A stretch of DNA of 64,000 nt from Clavelina lepadiformis. Its lineage: Eukaryota > Chordata > Ascidiacea > Aplousobranchia > Clavelinidae. The notes under the pieces were generated by a model. The model was not told where the DNA came from. It worked only from the letters and a program-made list of their open reading frames with translations, and did no database searches. Where the stretch lies: assembly GCF_947623445.1 (NCBI RefSeq), contig NC_135240.1, positions 22,382,001 through 22,446,000 of the forward strand, in the 5' to 3' direction. Both the position numbers and the translations under genes were made by a program. Positions within the stretch are counted from its first letter, which is position 1. Every line of letters begins with the position of its first letter. Below are positions 11,761-26,100 of the stretch, piece after piece.

Positions 11761-14700
11761 GTGCTTTGATAATGAAAGGTTAGCACCAGCCAGATTAAAA
11801 AGTTTATTAAGTATGGAGGTGACGAAAAAACCACAGAATGCTCTGCGTTAGAGTCCTACATGGGCAAATTTTTCTGCTAGGCCTAGCACCCGCATTGGAT
11901 AAATTGCAGGTATATACCCACAATGTTTAATTTCTTTGCCTGGGCTCGCAACAGGTTATTTGCAAGCGTCAATTTAATACTGCATGATTTAAAGAACTAT
12001 GTGCAACAAGGATATTATTTATGCTTTTTCCTATTAAAGCAGAGCGTCTTTTGTTGTCAACATGGCCTGCCAGGCTGAAATTTCGTTCACATTACGCACT
12101 GGTAGGCATGACAGTAGGAAAAACTTTAGGTTTGAGTAATTGCGCATTAGGCTACTTCAACTTGATCCTGTGTGATTGGTATCACAATGAGCTTTAACAC
12201 ACAATAACGTTAACGTGGGTGTCTAAATTCACCCTTCCAGCCCACATGCAACTGCTAGGCCTATCTCTGTTTCTGAAACTCTGAAAACTAGGCCTACCAT
12301 ATGTGAAATTTTGCAACCAACGTCACAAATAAAAAGTTATTCCCCTAGTGCAATACCAGTATTTTTGCAAATTCTGAACAAGGTTTTTAAAGGTATCACT
12401 TTTATATTTATAATGTTCATATTCATTAACATTTGTACAGCCATAACCTGAATTCTTTATTTTTCTTTGAAAATAAAAGATTTGAAAGTTACTTGTCAAT
12501 ATTTATTCGGTTTGTTAATTAGTCCGGTTTCTTTGTTTTTTTTTGCGAGATTAATAACTTTTTGAGAAATTTTTTCCAATTTTTTTCTTTTTAAAAAATT
12601 TCAATTTGTTTAAATCATTTTACCGGAAGTTTATAGCGCCCCTGGAACTCCACTACCAAGTTTTTTTCAAATAAATTTTCATAAACTTTAATTATAGACT
12701 TTTTAGCACTATTCCAAAGGATGCCCGTGCAGTATGTGTAATAATGTGTGTAAAAGCATATGTACTAGAGAGACAGTCTAACAGTTGGTCTTGTAGCCAT
12801 ACGTGGCTGTTTAGTTGACTCCATAAGATAAGGTTGCGTATTCTTTTCTGTCAGTGCAGAAACCAAACATAGTTAAAAGTAAATTCCAACTTGTATTATC
12901 AGCAATCCGGTAAAAAACAGTCGAATGTCGAATGCGAATGAATAATTGCGAATGTGGAAACAACTTGACGCAGGCGTTCAAATAGCAAAAAGCAGACAAA
13001 TAATCAATAAAAGAATGCAGCAAGCTAATTAATGAAAACACATGCGGTGGTCTCAGCAACAATACGTAACAAGAACATGACGAAGTGGCACAAAATACAA
13101 GAAAACGTGGTGATGCCGCCACAGTTTTAGGACATGTAGGCTATTCGGACTGGCAGCTACTCAACTTTATTTTGATGTTTATGCACATTTCAAATCTATC
13201 CTTATTTTTTAACCACTGTGATCAAATCGCACTTATACAACTTTTAATTTTATCGCTTTTTTGTAATCACTGTGGTCAGATCTTACTTATAAACACTTAT
13301 TTACTTTCACATTCTATGAATTTTATTAACTTAATTGCACTTTTTTTTTTCCTCATTTGTACATATTGCTGTGTGTGTGCTTTTTTACACAAATGTTTTT
13401 ACTGTCTATTGCATTTTGTGTGTCTAGGACATATGCATATGACTATGAAAATTTCCATAGACCAAGGTTATGGGTAAGGTGAGGTCAGACGAACAATTTT
13501 TTAGTCGTTGGCATTGGCAATCGTTTTCTTGAATAATCGCCCGATCGAGCTCAATTTAGGGATGTACGTGAAGAAAGCTGTAATACTTCATACCAATCTG
13601 CAAAATTGAACACATTATCAAAGCAAAGTTTTGCTGGGGAATACACTGCCAGTTTGGCCGGAGTCCAACATGATGATCAGCATGTAGGCTATCGGTTTGC
13701 AATAAAGCCAAGCATGACGTTGACGACATAATGACGAATAGGATGTTATTGTGCTACGGCTTCTATTGAGGGCGCTATGGTCTTGGAATACTATCGCAAA
13801 ACGGCGGAGAGTATGACAAACCTCTCCAGCTGACATATTTAAAACGTTCACACTTGCATAACTGTATGGGTTATAGGCTACTGTACGTAGGCTAGTAAAT
13901 AAAAGGCGAAATGTGCAAAAGATGAAATTGAAGAGAAATGAAAAAACAATTCCAAAACGTAATTGCTGCTGAATTTGTTTGCATAACAGCAGTGCTAGTT
14001 TGCAGCAGCTTGGGTGGCATTTTCTAACAACATTAAGCCTAAATCATTTCTTGCAATGTGTTTTCTAACTCCTAATTAACATTTATAAATAAGTTATGTT
14101 TTTTTGATAAAAGCTTCAACTGATGTTTTATATTTGGTAAATTGTCCGGAACTATTTTGTGTAAAAACTCTGTAGAGGTTGGGGTCGTTTAGAATGCAGA
14201 GGTTGATGCCGACAGATGCAGATACAGAGTTTTATCGGTCTTAGCTTACGTTATTGACTTAGTTAACCTACTACATTAGTATCTGACTCTATTGTTGCGT
14301 GCGGTTTAGAATTCTCTAACCTTTTTGACAGCCGAACGTTCTTATTATATTATAACAAATACCGTTTGCTAGAAAAGGCTTTTATTGTAGGTGCTGTACA
14401 CTTTCTCAATATTACAAATAACCAAGAACACAAGTCATACGACTGTTTACACGATCTTTACTGATTTGCAATCACCACGACTACAGTAGTACGGTATTAC
14501 ATATGTCTATAACTTCGCGTCTGCGTCTGCGTTTGTGTCTGAGGCTCTGAGGGAGTCTCGCACAGAAGTTCAAGCTTATAAAACGTGCTGCGATGTGGCG
14601 GAAATATATGACAAAAAAGGCATGAACATTTCAAGGCGTGTGGACGTGGAAAACAGTGCGTTTGCAATGCAAATTACATTCGGTTAAGTTGGAAACAGTT

Positions 14701-16045
14701 TCTTGGAAGCGACTTGGTAACGTACAAATAAGGAGCTTTCACACGAAGTTATTCGTAGCAAGTTTTCAAATATACCAACGATAATTGCAGTGTTCTGAAA
14801 AGGCAAGTTTATGAACTCCAATTACTAGCTGGAAAACTCTTTCCTAAGAATGATGTGGCGGAACTGAAAGTTTAAAAACTCCAATTGTTCTGGAAAACAC
14901 ATTTCTAAGAATGACGTAACGATTTTACAAAGGTCACCCAGGCCGCCACAACTCCTCTTCGTAAGTTTCCACGTGGTTTTTCTTCATTTATTGGAACAAG
15001 TAACGAACTCTTATACAACTTGCAAACGGCAGTTTTTCATGATGCAATTTGCTTAATTATCTTGTGTTTAAACATGTACAGAATTTTAAAACGCCTTCTT
15101 TCGTAAGCATATTCTTTGCAATCTGTAGCCAAAGGACAGCCACATTATTAGAGTATTCTAACAGCACGCAAGAAATACAGAATTAAGTTCTTTTAGCAGT
15201 TTAATTTAATGAAGAAACTATTTATACCCCAACCATATCTTCAGGTTCAAAACTTATTTACCCAATAACTCATCTTTTATCGCATTACAAGTCTTTTCGA
15301 TCATAAGTTACGTAGGCTGCGTCACTCTACTGTAAACCCTATCTAGCCTATCCAGGCAGCTATGATAAACGCGCAGGTGTTATATACAGTAGTGATAGTT
15401 TATAATAAATCAACAAATAGCATTGGTCTATACTCTATATACAGGAATTACGGCGATAAAATACTTTCGTCAAAAGCCTGCAAAGTTATAGGCTACTACA
15501 GTTTACTGTCTTGGCAAAACAATTATAAGCATAATTAACTCAGGTATATTACAAAATATGGTCGTTGAACGATAAATAAATGCATCGTGCTAGTAGCAAC
15601 TGGCTCGATTTTCCGTTCCCACCGCGGTTTTGACGAGAAATAAAATGGTTGATTAATTAGCCTAATTGATTTACGAAAGTGAGCCAGAAGTTTACTGAAA
15701 TATTATGCAAATGTAAGATTTCGAAAGTATTATTTTCGGTAGACAAATAGCCTACAGTAGGCAGGCTGAGATTTTACTGGTGCTTGCAAGCAGAATTGCG
15801 TAATGAATTGCATCAATACAAATAAAATACGTTGTCACCCAGAAAAAATATATAATTCGTATAGTATCATTGGAACTTTCAAACATTTAAGCTTGCAATA
15901 ATAAATTATACTGTTCGTTATACGCACTAAGCATATGTTATACCATACAGGACAAATAGCAAATTGTGGTTGAAGAAATAACTGATAACTTGATGTGAAT
16001 TTCATCAGCAGAAAGCATCGTGAAAAAAGTGTTTTCACCGAACCT
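11761..16045. other. No gene recognised; small degenerate repeats
   Basis: AT-rich intergenic DNA. A T-rich low-complexity zone covers about 12380-12680. Two imperfect copies of a ~30-bp unit (CACTGTG-TCA-ATC-CACTTATA type) lie at about 13212-13290. Two ~48-bp imperfect tandem units containing AACTCCAATT...CTAAGAATGA lie at about 14813-14925. The low-coordinate flank of copy 1 (3' UTR) should be just below 16045. Confidence 0.45.
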
Positions 16046-17116
16046 TTAATAAGTCAGAAGATATAGTGGATATACACTGGCATCTTTAAACACAACATAG
16101 ATGGTTGGAGATGCAACATTATCCACGACGCTGTCACAAAGCTCGGTCTGCGATCCAGATTTCGGCGGAGGATGTTTTGTGTCTCTGCGTCCTTGAGCAT
16201 ATTCCCCGGTAACGACTTCTGCAAGAAACATTCTTCTTTGTCCGTTGTTGTCAGGAGTTGCAAATCTATGCGAGTATTGAGATGTCGTCGCAAAGTAAAC
16301 ACCCCAACCGTACATAGTACCTGTGCGTATAAATGAAACTATTAAATGACTTTTCTGTCACGTTTTTCATATAACGTTCGCGCATATTCTGAACTGTATA
16401 ACTGCGTTTGTTGGTGATTATACAAGTAGGTCATATTTACACAAATTAAAGTCACTATCCTGAACATTACACGTATACCAATATTGAAGTTAAGCTAAGT
16501 TATATGTAAAAGAGTGTCTGCTTGTGTCCGAAGCCTTCCTTACCATTTTCACCAGCATATCTTCGATCAAAACCATCTCGATAGATTTTTGGACAAATAT
16601 CTTTTTGCGTTCCGTGGAAAAGTTTCAGACTAACAGGGTTTGTGACATTGTCTGCCCTCATTCGTGCATCAACTTTGCTCTTTTGAGCTAGATATTGTTT
16701 GTAAAGAGTTGGATTTTGAATACGTTCGATCTGTTTATGTAAAAAATTTATATTATGCTGGTATAATCATATATATCATAAACATAACGCTTCGGGTTAC
16801 CTTGCACTGTTATGCAAAAGCAAATACAGGCAAAACTGCAACTTTTGCAAAATCACGTTGCATTTACTACAGCTTCCAAATATCACAATAATCCAAAACA
16901 TCCAAATGACCAAACGTCAACTTTGGAATCATTTTCCTACTATTAGGCTTACCATTTAGATGGTGCAAAAACTTACTTGAGCCGTACTGCTTGGCGACAG
17001 TTGCAAGCCTTTGCTTGTGAATTCACTCAAAACATCTTGATACTCAGGTGTATGTGTTGCCAATTTATCAAGTTTCCATGGAACTCCACCCATACTGCTC
17101 CAAGATTTGGGAAAAG
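16046..17116 (-). other. Copy 1 ADP-ribosyltransferase catalytic domain
   Basis: Exons 17116-16977 ([15 protein letters not shown]), 16730-16544 ([22 protein letters not shown]) and 16320-16046 ([15 protein letters not shown] ... [11 protein letters not shown], stop TAA). The NAD+-binding triad reads His in LFHGT, Tyr in GVYFA, and Ile where poly(ADP-ribose) polymerases have Glu ([10 protein letters not shown]). H-Y-I is the PARP10-type signature of mono-ADP-ribosyltransferases. Confidence 0.85.
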
Positions 17117-20100
17117 CTAAATAACAAAAAATTAATGTGAATCAGTCAGAGCTACACAAGAAGTTTATAAGGAAGTCATGGACATATTTCAAGTTTCGTC
17201 ATTTTTACTATAGGCTATGTTGCCGAGTTGTGAACACGATATGGAAACGCAGTGTAGGCAATACCATGTCTTTACGAGTTTGCAAGGTATGCTGAAAACA
17301 CAATCATACAAAAATTATCAATCAGTAGCCTATATGTCGTGACAAAATTTGCTCGCTCTTCCTAATCAGTCCTAGTGTATTTTCTTATACCTTCGTCTGA
17401 AGCCACTGTTAGTGTTCGAAATACATCTGTTTCGGCGCCAGTTTCCCGACACGTTTCTTTCATTTTGTCCAAATTAATGACATATGTTCGTTTCCGATAG
17501 TCTGAATCGATGGATAAACGTACTGTACCGTTGTAAGCGTGCTGAAACACACAAAATACTTACTGAAATTGTTATTAAATGATTCAAAGTGGAGAAAAGT
17601 AATAATGACCAATATCACATGCATTACAGCATAAAATGTTCTACCACATGCAATAATATTCATAAGACAATTTAGTGTCACAACATGTACAGCGCACCTT
17701 GCAAGCATTTTCGATTGTGCAGCTATCTCTGAGGGAAAAATCTTCCCTCACTTGAGACATATTGTCATAATATTGCCACTTGACGTAATCAGCACATCTT
17801 AAGATATCCTTATATTCTTGCACAATCCCATATGCCTCATCGTACGCTTCAATGACGTGATCTTTCAACCCGGATATGATAATTTTGTCCTTACCCCTAA
17901 AGTTTTGGGTCGTCATTTTCATATCTTATTAAATAATAATTCATTAAGCTGATACGTAAACAACACAATTTACTAACGATGCGTTATCTGTTTTTCGGAG
18001 CAAGATGCTACGATTTTCTCCTATATCAATCAGTTGTTTCTGAGCAGTGTCGTCCAGATAAGCTACTGCAGTATCGTCAATACATTTTGTCAAGCTTTTT
18101 TCTTTGATGTGATTTTCTATGCGTTTGTCAGCCTGATCCAAAGAAAGTAATTTCATATTAGTTAATAACATTATACCAACTGCAAGAAGTAAGCAAATAC
18201 ACACTTACAAGGTTAATGTTAAAACGACTGGCAGCGCACAAAAATAGTTTCACAGGGGTCTCCACTCTTCCTACTCCTTGCTTGGGGATAATGCTGGACA
18301 CTTGTAATGTACCCGTTTTGATAGACTCCATGGCATCGACTCTAGTTCCTATTGCAAAATTTTGACGATTTAAAAGCTAACGATTCAGTAGCATCCCCGA
18401 TTGACATTTATTTGTCAAAAACCACAAACCTTCAGAAGTGCTAATAGGAGGTACATTGATTGTAGACTGAAAGTCATGTAACATAACGTTTTGAAATACG
18501 ATGACATCGATCCGGCGTAAGTTGTTTGGTTTAGTCTTGGCAAATTTCTCCAATGCTTCTCGAATAGCTTTGGCAGCGTCCGCAGCAGACAATTTTACGT
18601 TTCCTTTAAAGCAAAAACCAACATACTTTATGGTGAAATCATCAGCGGAAGTTGATTTATATCCTAAACTCTTTTTGTTGACAAGAACAAACATGTTACA
18701 AAACAATTATTGTTTTGTTAAAAGAACTTTGCAGTCTTATACACCAAAGAGTAAACGTTTCCTAAAAGAGTTATTCCGTGTATTTACCGGTTCCGATGGC
18801 GGGTAGAGCAAGCGATGACATTTTTAGTTTCTGGTCAACTACTTCAAGCACTTTCAACAAATTAGCTGTCGGTTTGCTGCGTTGATCGCTGACCATGTGG
18901 ACAATGTTCTTGCAAGAAAGCTGTCCTCCGCTTGTTACCTTATAGTGTTTTGTGGCGTATATGGGTTTCGAATTGCATTCTTGAACGACGCTTTGGCCAG
19001 CTTTAGCAATGACTTTCTGAGACAATATCCCGCCTGAACACCAGTTTAATGAATTAAAAAAACGAATGTCGACGCAGAAAATGAAACGGCAGGACAACCT
19101 GTCAAATCAAATCTTTCTCCGACCAAGTTGACGATAACATCTAAGTCCGAATTGAGAATATCTCCTTGCGTCACCCGCACTGTAAGTGGATGAAATGGCT
19201 GCTGACGATTTGTATCTGGCTGTTTTCTTTTATGAGAGCCCGCTTCTGGCTTCTTGGTAGTGAACATACTGAAATCTTTCCAGTGGTAGGACTGCAAAGT
19301 ACAATATCACTGAATGGTTAAACAATAAGTTACCATAATTGCAATGAAAACGGAATTTTGAACGATATGTTCGTGTCTTGTATTGTAATTCATTTTTTAA
19401 TGATATAAGCTATAACGTGTTGTATCTTGCCATAAGAAACGTTCAAGATAAAGTGCACGTGTTGTGGTTATTTAGAGTCATCATAAATTTAGGTTATACC
19501 TTTTTAGGTGCGGCCTCAAATTCGTCATCAGCGTCCAATTTTCCACCAGCAGCGATAATTTTAGCGACTTGTGTTTTAAATTGTTCAAGAATCTTAGCAT
19601 TGGAAACCTCAACTAAATCAACCTAAAAAAGAACATAGGTGTTAATGTACGTGAGAAACAGCCATATCTAACTACCTTAAGCTCACTCGCTCATTTCTCA
19701 CCCGCTTAACTGAAGATGATTGTGACTCAAGATGTTGAAAAACGGCACGCACGATTATTCTTGTACATATTTCTGCTTTTCCTCCAAAAACTCCACAGCT
19801 GACGGCTGGGATCGCAATGGAGCTCAAATTGTGATGTTCGGCTTCAAAAAGGCTTGCATCAATGCATTCTTTAAGCTTCAATCGTGCCCAGCGTTCTTGA
19901 TCGTTACTCCAACTCATGAAAATATCAAAAGTATATAAAATAGCTTATACACTGTACTTCGTCCAACCATAGCGTAGTAAAAGTCATCTAGAAAAACTTG
20001 TGTTTTGCATTTATACTTTATTAGAAATTTAAGGACTCAATGTGTATCTGAAATGAACGTACACCGGCCCTATTGTATGTATAATCTTTTTGCAGGGCAG

Positions 20101-23100
20101 AGAACCCGCTGTGGTGACAGCCGCTAAACCACTCGGCAAATTTCCACCACCTTCTCTGTAGTACGTGTTCATTTCGTCCTGAATAACTTTTCCACCTGCA
20201 ATAGTGTTACTTTTCACGTGAGAAATAAACATAATGGAATTGGAAAATGCTACGTCAATGTCCATGGAGAGTATATATATCTAAATTAAGCCGCAGCCAT
20301 AAACTATAAGCCAGCCATAGTTTTACCTTTTCTTAAAATACTTCCCGATACTCCTGCAGGTCTCAGTTCTAATTTATTATTGGAAGCGTTCACTATTGCA
20401 TCGACAACATGTTCAGTTATGTCATTTTTTATCACATTTATTGTAACATCTGTGTTTGTAATCTTCGTTGTTATGATTGGCACAGGATTCCTTCTCTGAA
20501 GTACACAAAGCGTTTATTTTAGATTTGGTGTTTTTTTTTTACTAAGCAATGCACCCGCACACACACACACACACACACATTTTCAATCGTTAATTACTAG
20601 AAAACTATACGTCGTAAACTGATCGGATTTTGACAGGTTAGTAGAAAAACCATCTGGCTTCCTGTATACATCATAATTGTAAAACTAAAGACAGTGAATT
20701 TAGTGTAAATTAAGTATTTGTAAAAGTGACACATTTCTAGAAATTCTTCTTGTTACGCCGCGCCCCCGCTGTGCGGAAAACCAGCTGACCGCGAGAAAAG
20801 AACGAAAGAGAATAGTTAGTCGAGTTATTGGTGCGTAAATGAGTAATACGCTTCAATGCGGAGAGCAGAGCAAAGCAGAGGAAAATTATGAAAATATCGC
20901 AATATCTTAAAAATTACAAAATCCAACTTTATCAAACAAACATGGACAGATAGCTGAACATTTTTTAGGAAAAGTCACCAAATTTCAAGTTTCTACAGCA
21001 AACAATGCAACTGTACGCCACGTTTTGCTATGACCGTGTGCGGGAGAAGCCAAGCCTAGTTAGAATAGGGTTTCAAGTATTGGAGAAAGTTTATATGCAC
21101 AACGCAATACTGTTCAGATGGCAGATTGTGAAGTGATTTGCTTGGGTTTTCCTAGAGCTAAATAACTTATATTGCCTAAAACGGACAGTATAACGATTGC
21201 AATCTTCGATTAAGATTAGTCAAAAGTTTAACAGATAATTATGGCTCTGACAAACTAATCCTACTCACACAAATGTGCTATGTAAAGATTTGCACTTCTA
21301 AACGAACGCTTCCAAAACAGCTCACCAACATGTAATAAGTGAGTAGGATGTAATAATCTAACCAAATGTAATAAGCTTAAACCTGTGAGCCCAACATTTT
21401 AGGGTCCAACTCGCATTCCCATTGAGGACACTTTTCTGTATCAACAAGGATGACGCATTTGGATATGGCCTGAGTTGTTTTCAGAAATTGTTTTCCTGTC
21501 TCGCTGCGAAAGTAACCAGGCATTCCAGGATCAGGAATTGAAAACTGCTTAGTCTCAATCGTTGCAACCTTTTCCATCATCCATTCCTTAGCTAATCAAA
21601 AGTGTATGAAAAGACCAGCGTCTCTTTACAAGCTCAATGTAGACCTACGCCATACGCTTTGAAATCTAGTAATGCAGTATACATGCAAAACTACGATATA
21701 TCACACGTGTTACCAGTTTTGACCAAAGGAGCTTTTCCCTGTATAAGAATACCGCCTGAATTTTCCTTCGTTAAATACCATTCAACATTTTTCAATTTTT
21801 CATGGACTTCTGCTTCATCTGGAAAGGTTGACATAAACTGTGCAACCAGATAAGACACTTTAACAATCTCCTTTCCTGACAAGTTTTCTTTCACATATTG
21901 CTCCAAACGGTGTTTACCATTCTCAACATATTTTTTCAGTCCAACCAAAGTGATGGTAGACAACTCATTCTGTGCGTTATAAAAAATACCAAGAAGTTAT
22001 ACCTCTGTTTACTATAAACACGCTACATGGTCAAACGTTATGATCATGACTAACATCAAATTGGACGTTAAGTGCTCCGGATGAACAAAGGTTTCGTTCA
22101 AGTGTTTTCCATTCTACTGATTGCAGCGAACTACTGAGACCAGAAAATTTGATGCAATGTTCGTGGATAAGGTCAGCAAGAATTTCCTGTGCTTCATCTA
22201 AATCGTTTTCTTGCATATACTTCAGTGATGCCTCTGACGTAAAAACCAAAGCTCCTAAGAAATTGAAAGAGCATAAGTTAAGTTGTTGATGCGATGCAAT
22301 ACGAGTCTAGGAGCTTCTTCATTAAATCTTCAGCTAAACTATATTGGGCGATTATCAAACAATACTCAATTGCAATAAAACAGTAAGCGGTTAAGCTACA
22401 CCTTTTATACATGATTTTCGGAATTCTTCCCTGATAACCTGAGTAACCATGTCATTTACATTTCTACCACCTTCTAGGATATCAGTTAAAAATTTTAGTT
22501 TTGGTTGTCCAAGAAACGACAATGATGTTGATTTAATTTTCTGGAAAGATTTTCAAGAATCTCAAATGTACAAAACGAACAAAGAAATAATACAATGTAT
22601 TCAAGTTTAGTATTTAATGTTCCTCTGAAAAAGAAATTATAGATCTTGTTGGCAAATAACGTTACTGTATATGTTATGCGGGCACTTATATTGATTTCCT
22701 ATGCAGCAAGCCTAGAAACATCAACAGAGGTTATGACACGCATCTTACTATTATCTGTTTAAAAAGTTCTGCTCTGCAAGAGTGAATTTCAGTTTTCAAG
22801 CCTGTGAAAGTAAGACGGCGTTCCTTATCAATAATGTTTACAGTGCCTTCATATTTTTTCTTCATGTCGGCAAGGATTCCACACTCTTTGATAACTCTGT
22901 AAAATTTAGCATTCAATTGAAAAGAAACAAATTACACTTAACATACAATCTAATAAAAATGCTTTGCGGTAAAGCAGTAGACAGGCAAAAATAGTCCAAT
23001 ATTATTTTTGTAAAACTAACTCAATTTCCCAATCTTCGTATGTCTCAGAACTTTCCATTTGGATTGCTTTGCTTTGCAACCATTTCCAAGCACTCGAAAT

Positions 23101-26100
23101 GTTTTGGCCTAATGCGATCATCTTCAAGGAGCCATTTTGTGGATAGTTCCACCTATATAGACAAATAAACAAACCGTTTTTCGTTTAGCATGGGTTTCAC
23201 TCATACTTAGCCATTTTTACTGTGCGCGTGTTTGCTAACAATTGCAATGCTTAACTGCCACGGTCATGTCAGATACATTTTCCAGTCTATATACTTCAAG
23301 TAATCAAGTATAAAAGAATTGTATAAGTTTTCTACAATTTATAGCTGTCATAAGTCTGCATTATATTTTAAGATAGCTTTTCTTCTCTTGAAATTACCTG
23401 ATAAAAACAACGCATCCTGCAGATGCATCTTCGTCCAACTTCATCTTAATTATGCTTGACCTGTTGTTCCATGAATGCTCTTCACGAATGTGAGCTAGTT
23501 TTGAAGATCCAAAATGACTGGTTTGAACCATGAATTTTTCAAAAAATTTGTTGATCAAATTTACACAGTCGGATTCAAAGTTAACTTGCGTTTTTCTTTC
23601 TGTTTGTTTTGAAACCTGAAAATACAATGATTACTGAAAATAAGCTAAATTTTCAGTAATCTTATAAAGACATTAAAATTTTTTTTGGTTGAGTCATTAG
23701 ACCCACCTGTAAAGGTTGAAAACAAGCGTAATACTGAATGTCATCGGTAGTAACAACTGGAGTTCTTTTTTGGATGAAACTGATTTTGGCCAGGTTTTCA
23801 AAATCTTTGTTAAGAGCCTCTAATAAGTTTGATCCCATTATCAGCTCTATGATATCATCATCAACTTCTGGAATGTATTCAAAACGACGAATAGACTGGA
23901 CTCCACCTTTTGATGAAATGAAGGTTTTTATTTAAAAATAATTAATCCAGAACAAGAACCTGAACCTAGCCTATATGGCAATTAAAGAAAAAAACGTGAG
24001 ATGTCATGTAAATAGTATTATGTCAACTTTGTAAATGGTATTTCTTTTCGAATTAGTTCCTATATATTTGTTGCTTTGAAGTAATGTGTTGGTTTCGTTA
24101 AATTAGAGTAGCCTACCGTCACGCAGCAAGTAAACTAGTGGCAAAAACTTTATCACACCAAGACAACGAATTGCACGGCATTGTATATGTAAGTTACTTC
24201 CAAACTGATACAAACATCAAGCCAAACATTTGTGTAAACATTTTAGGTGAATGTTGCAATGAAATAGTGTTTGTTAATTGGGTCGATTGACTCTTAATTA
24301 TAGTTACAGAGGATATATTGAAGTAAAATCACACATTACTTTCAGTGTTCATGAACAAATATTTCTTTGAAATGAATATTATATTCATTTAGCAATACCT
24401 GTGTCATTTTGGTTGAAAAGTCCTTTACTTTAGTTTCTTTTTCTATCACGCAAAAGCTGCCTACCTGGTGATGCATTGGTTAATCTGGTTTAGTACTTTT
24501 AGCGTATTAATGCACAGCTGTAGTACCTGTTTCACTTAACGTAAGTCGCGTGTATTTGCCGTTGATGAAAGTACTGAAAATGTGCTGAGTATTGGTTTGT
24601 ATGTATTTAGTTCAATTAAGATAAAAACTCTAGTGCTAAGCGCTATTGTTTTACTTTTTTACACAATTGAAAAGGTTATATTTCCACTAACTATGACTTC
24701 AATTAATAATAATCACAATCATTTGATAGCTTAACTAAGCTATCATAATGACAGGGTACAACGGTTGATCAAATTAAATTATTAAATAGCAGTGATAAAA
24801 TTTGTGTCAGGCCTACAGTTTAGTTTGTATTTTACAAGGCACATCACCTTTTGTCTTATTTTCTTCAAAGCATGTCTTGAAATAGCATGGTGTTATGCAA
24901 ACCACATTGTTTCCGATTGTGATGTCTTCTTCTTGTGATTTCTTCAGAACATTTTCTCCATCTGAACCATGTATACGACTGACGTCGTGAAAAAGGTTTG
25001 ATTTTATTATAAACATCAAGCATCTTACCTCGATAATCTGCGAAATAAACATAGGCCACGTTACTTTCCTTGTCCCGTTCAATCATAGTGACGTCGCCAC
25101 CATTTGTCAATCTTTTGTTCATGAATTTTAACTGGATTTTGTCATTCGATATTTCCTGCTCCAAGTCTGAAACTTTCAAGCAGTCCGTTCTGCATAGACG
25201 CTGAGTCTACCAAGTAGCACATAGTGTCATAGTGGTAAAAGCGTATACAGTATATGACTCCAGCAGCTATGTATAACCCGCGTCCCGTAGGTAGCCCGGT
25301 AAATGTTTTTTTGCAGCCAAAAATAAGTTATTTTTGTTAACTTCGCACGATTTATAATTACTAGTAATCTTATATTTAATTAGCAGAAAATGATTAAAGA
25401 AAAGGTTTTGGCCGATGGGAACAAAAACAAACCAATTTATCCTAAAACGACATAATAACCCGCTCTATTAAAACGCTTTATATTGGCGAGCATAACGCGT
25501 TGCACCACTTAAAATGTGCTTTGAAATTTTAATACGTTTTCCTAAAAGTTTTGTTAAACTTGATTATGTGTAATAAGTTAGGTATAATGATTACTGACGT
25601 TATTTTTTCCCAGTATGGCATATGGTTGGACATAGCTGGACCAGAGAATTTAATAAGAAATATCTTCCAACTATACTAAGATATTTCAGGAACAATATCT
25701 GCTTCAAATTGGAAGTAAATAGTAAATTGTTTAGACAAAAATGCTTCTTTACTTATCACATTTCCTCGTTCTTCTCATTGTCAATTAACTTACTTTTAGA
25801 TTTACATTTTCCAGCTCAATTTTTTCAAGCTTTTTCATGATATCTTTTATATCTGCAAAAACACTTAAAAATGGAAACCTTGTATAAGTTTAGGAAATAC
25901 GTAGATGCTAATATATTAATAACAAAACAGTCCTAATAAATCTCCAAATCTGAAGAACGTGAACTAAATTTGTCATTATTTACAAGAAAGAAAGACCTAA
26001 TCTTGCAATGGTAAAAATACCATGTATATCTCAGTGTTTTTGGCAAACCCTACCGACGGCATTCGCGTTAGATTTCACAGAAACAATACAGCGATCAGAA

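Noticed and set aside
12811..13477. Overlapping 103- and 130-codon frames
   Set aside because: AT-rich, low complexity, no family resemblance and no splice support.
14510..14550. GCGTCT-type short tandem repeat
   Set aside because: Only a few imperfect units; below the level of a meaningful repeat feature.
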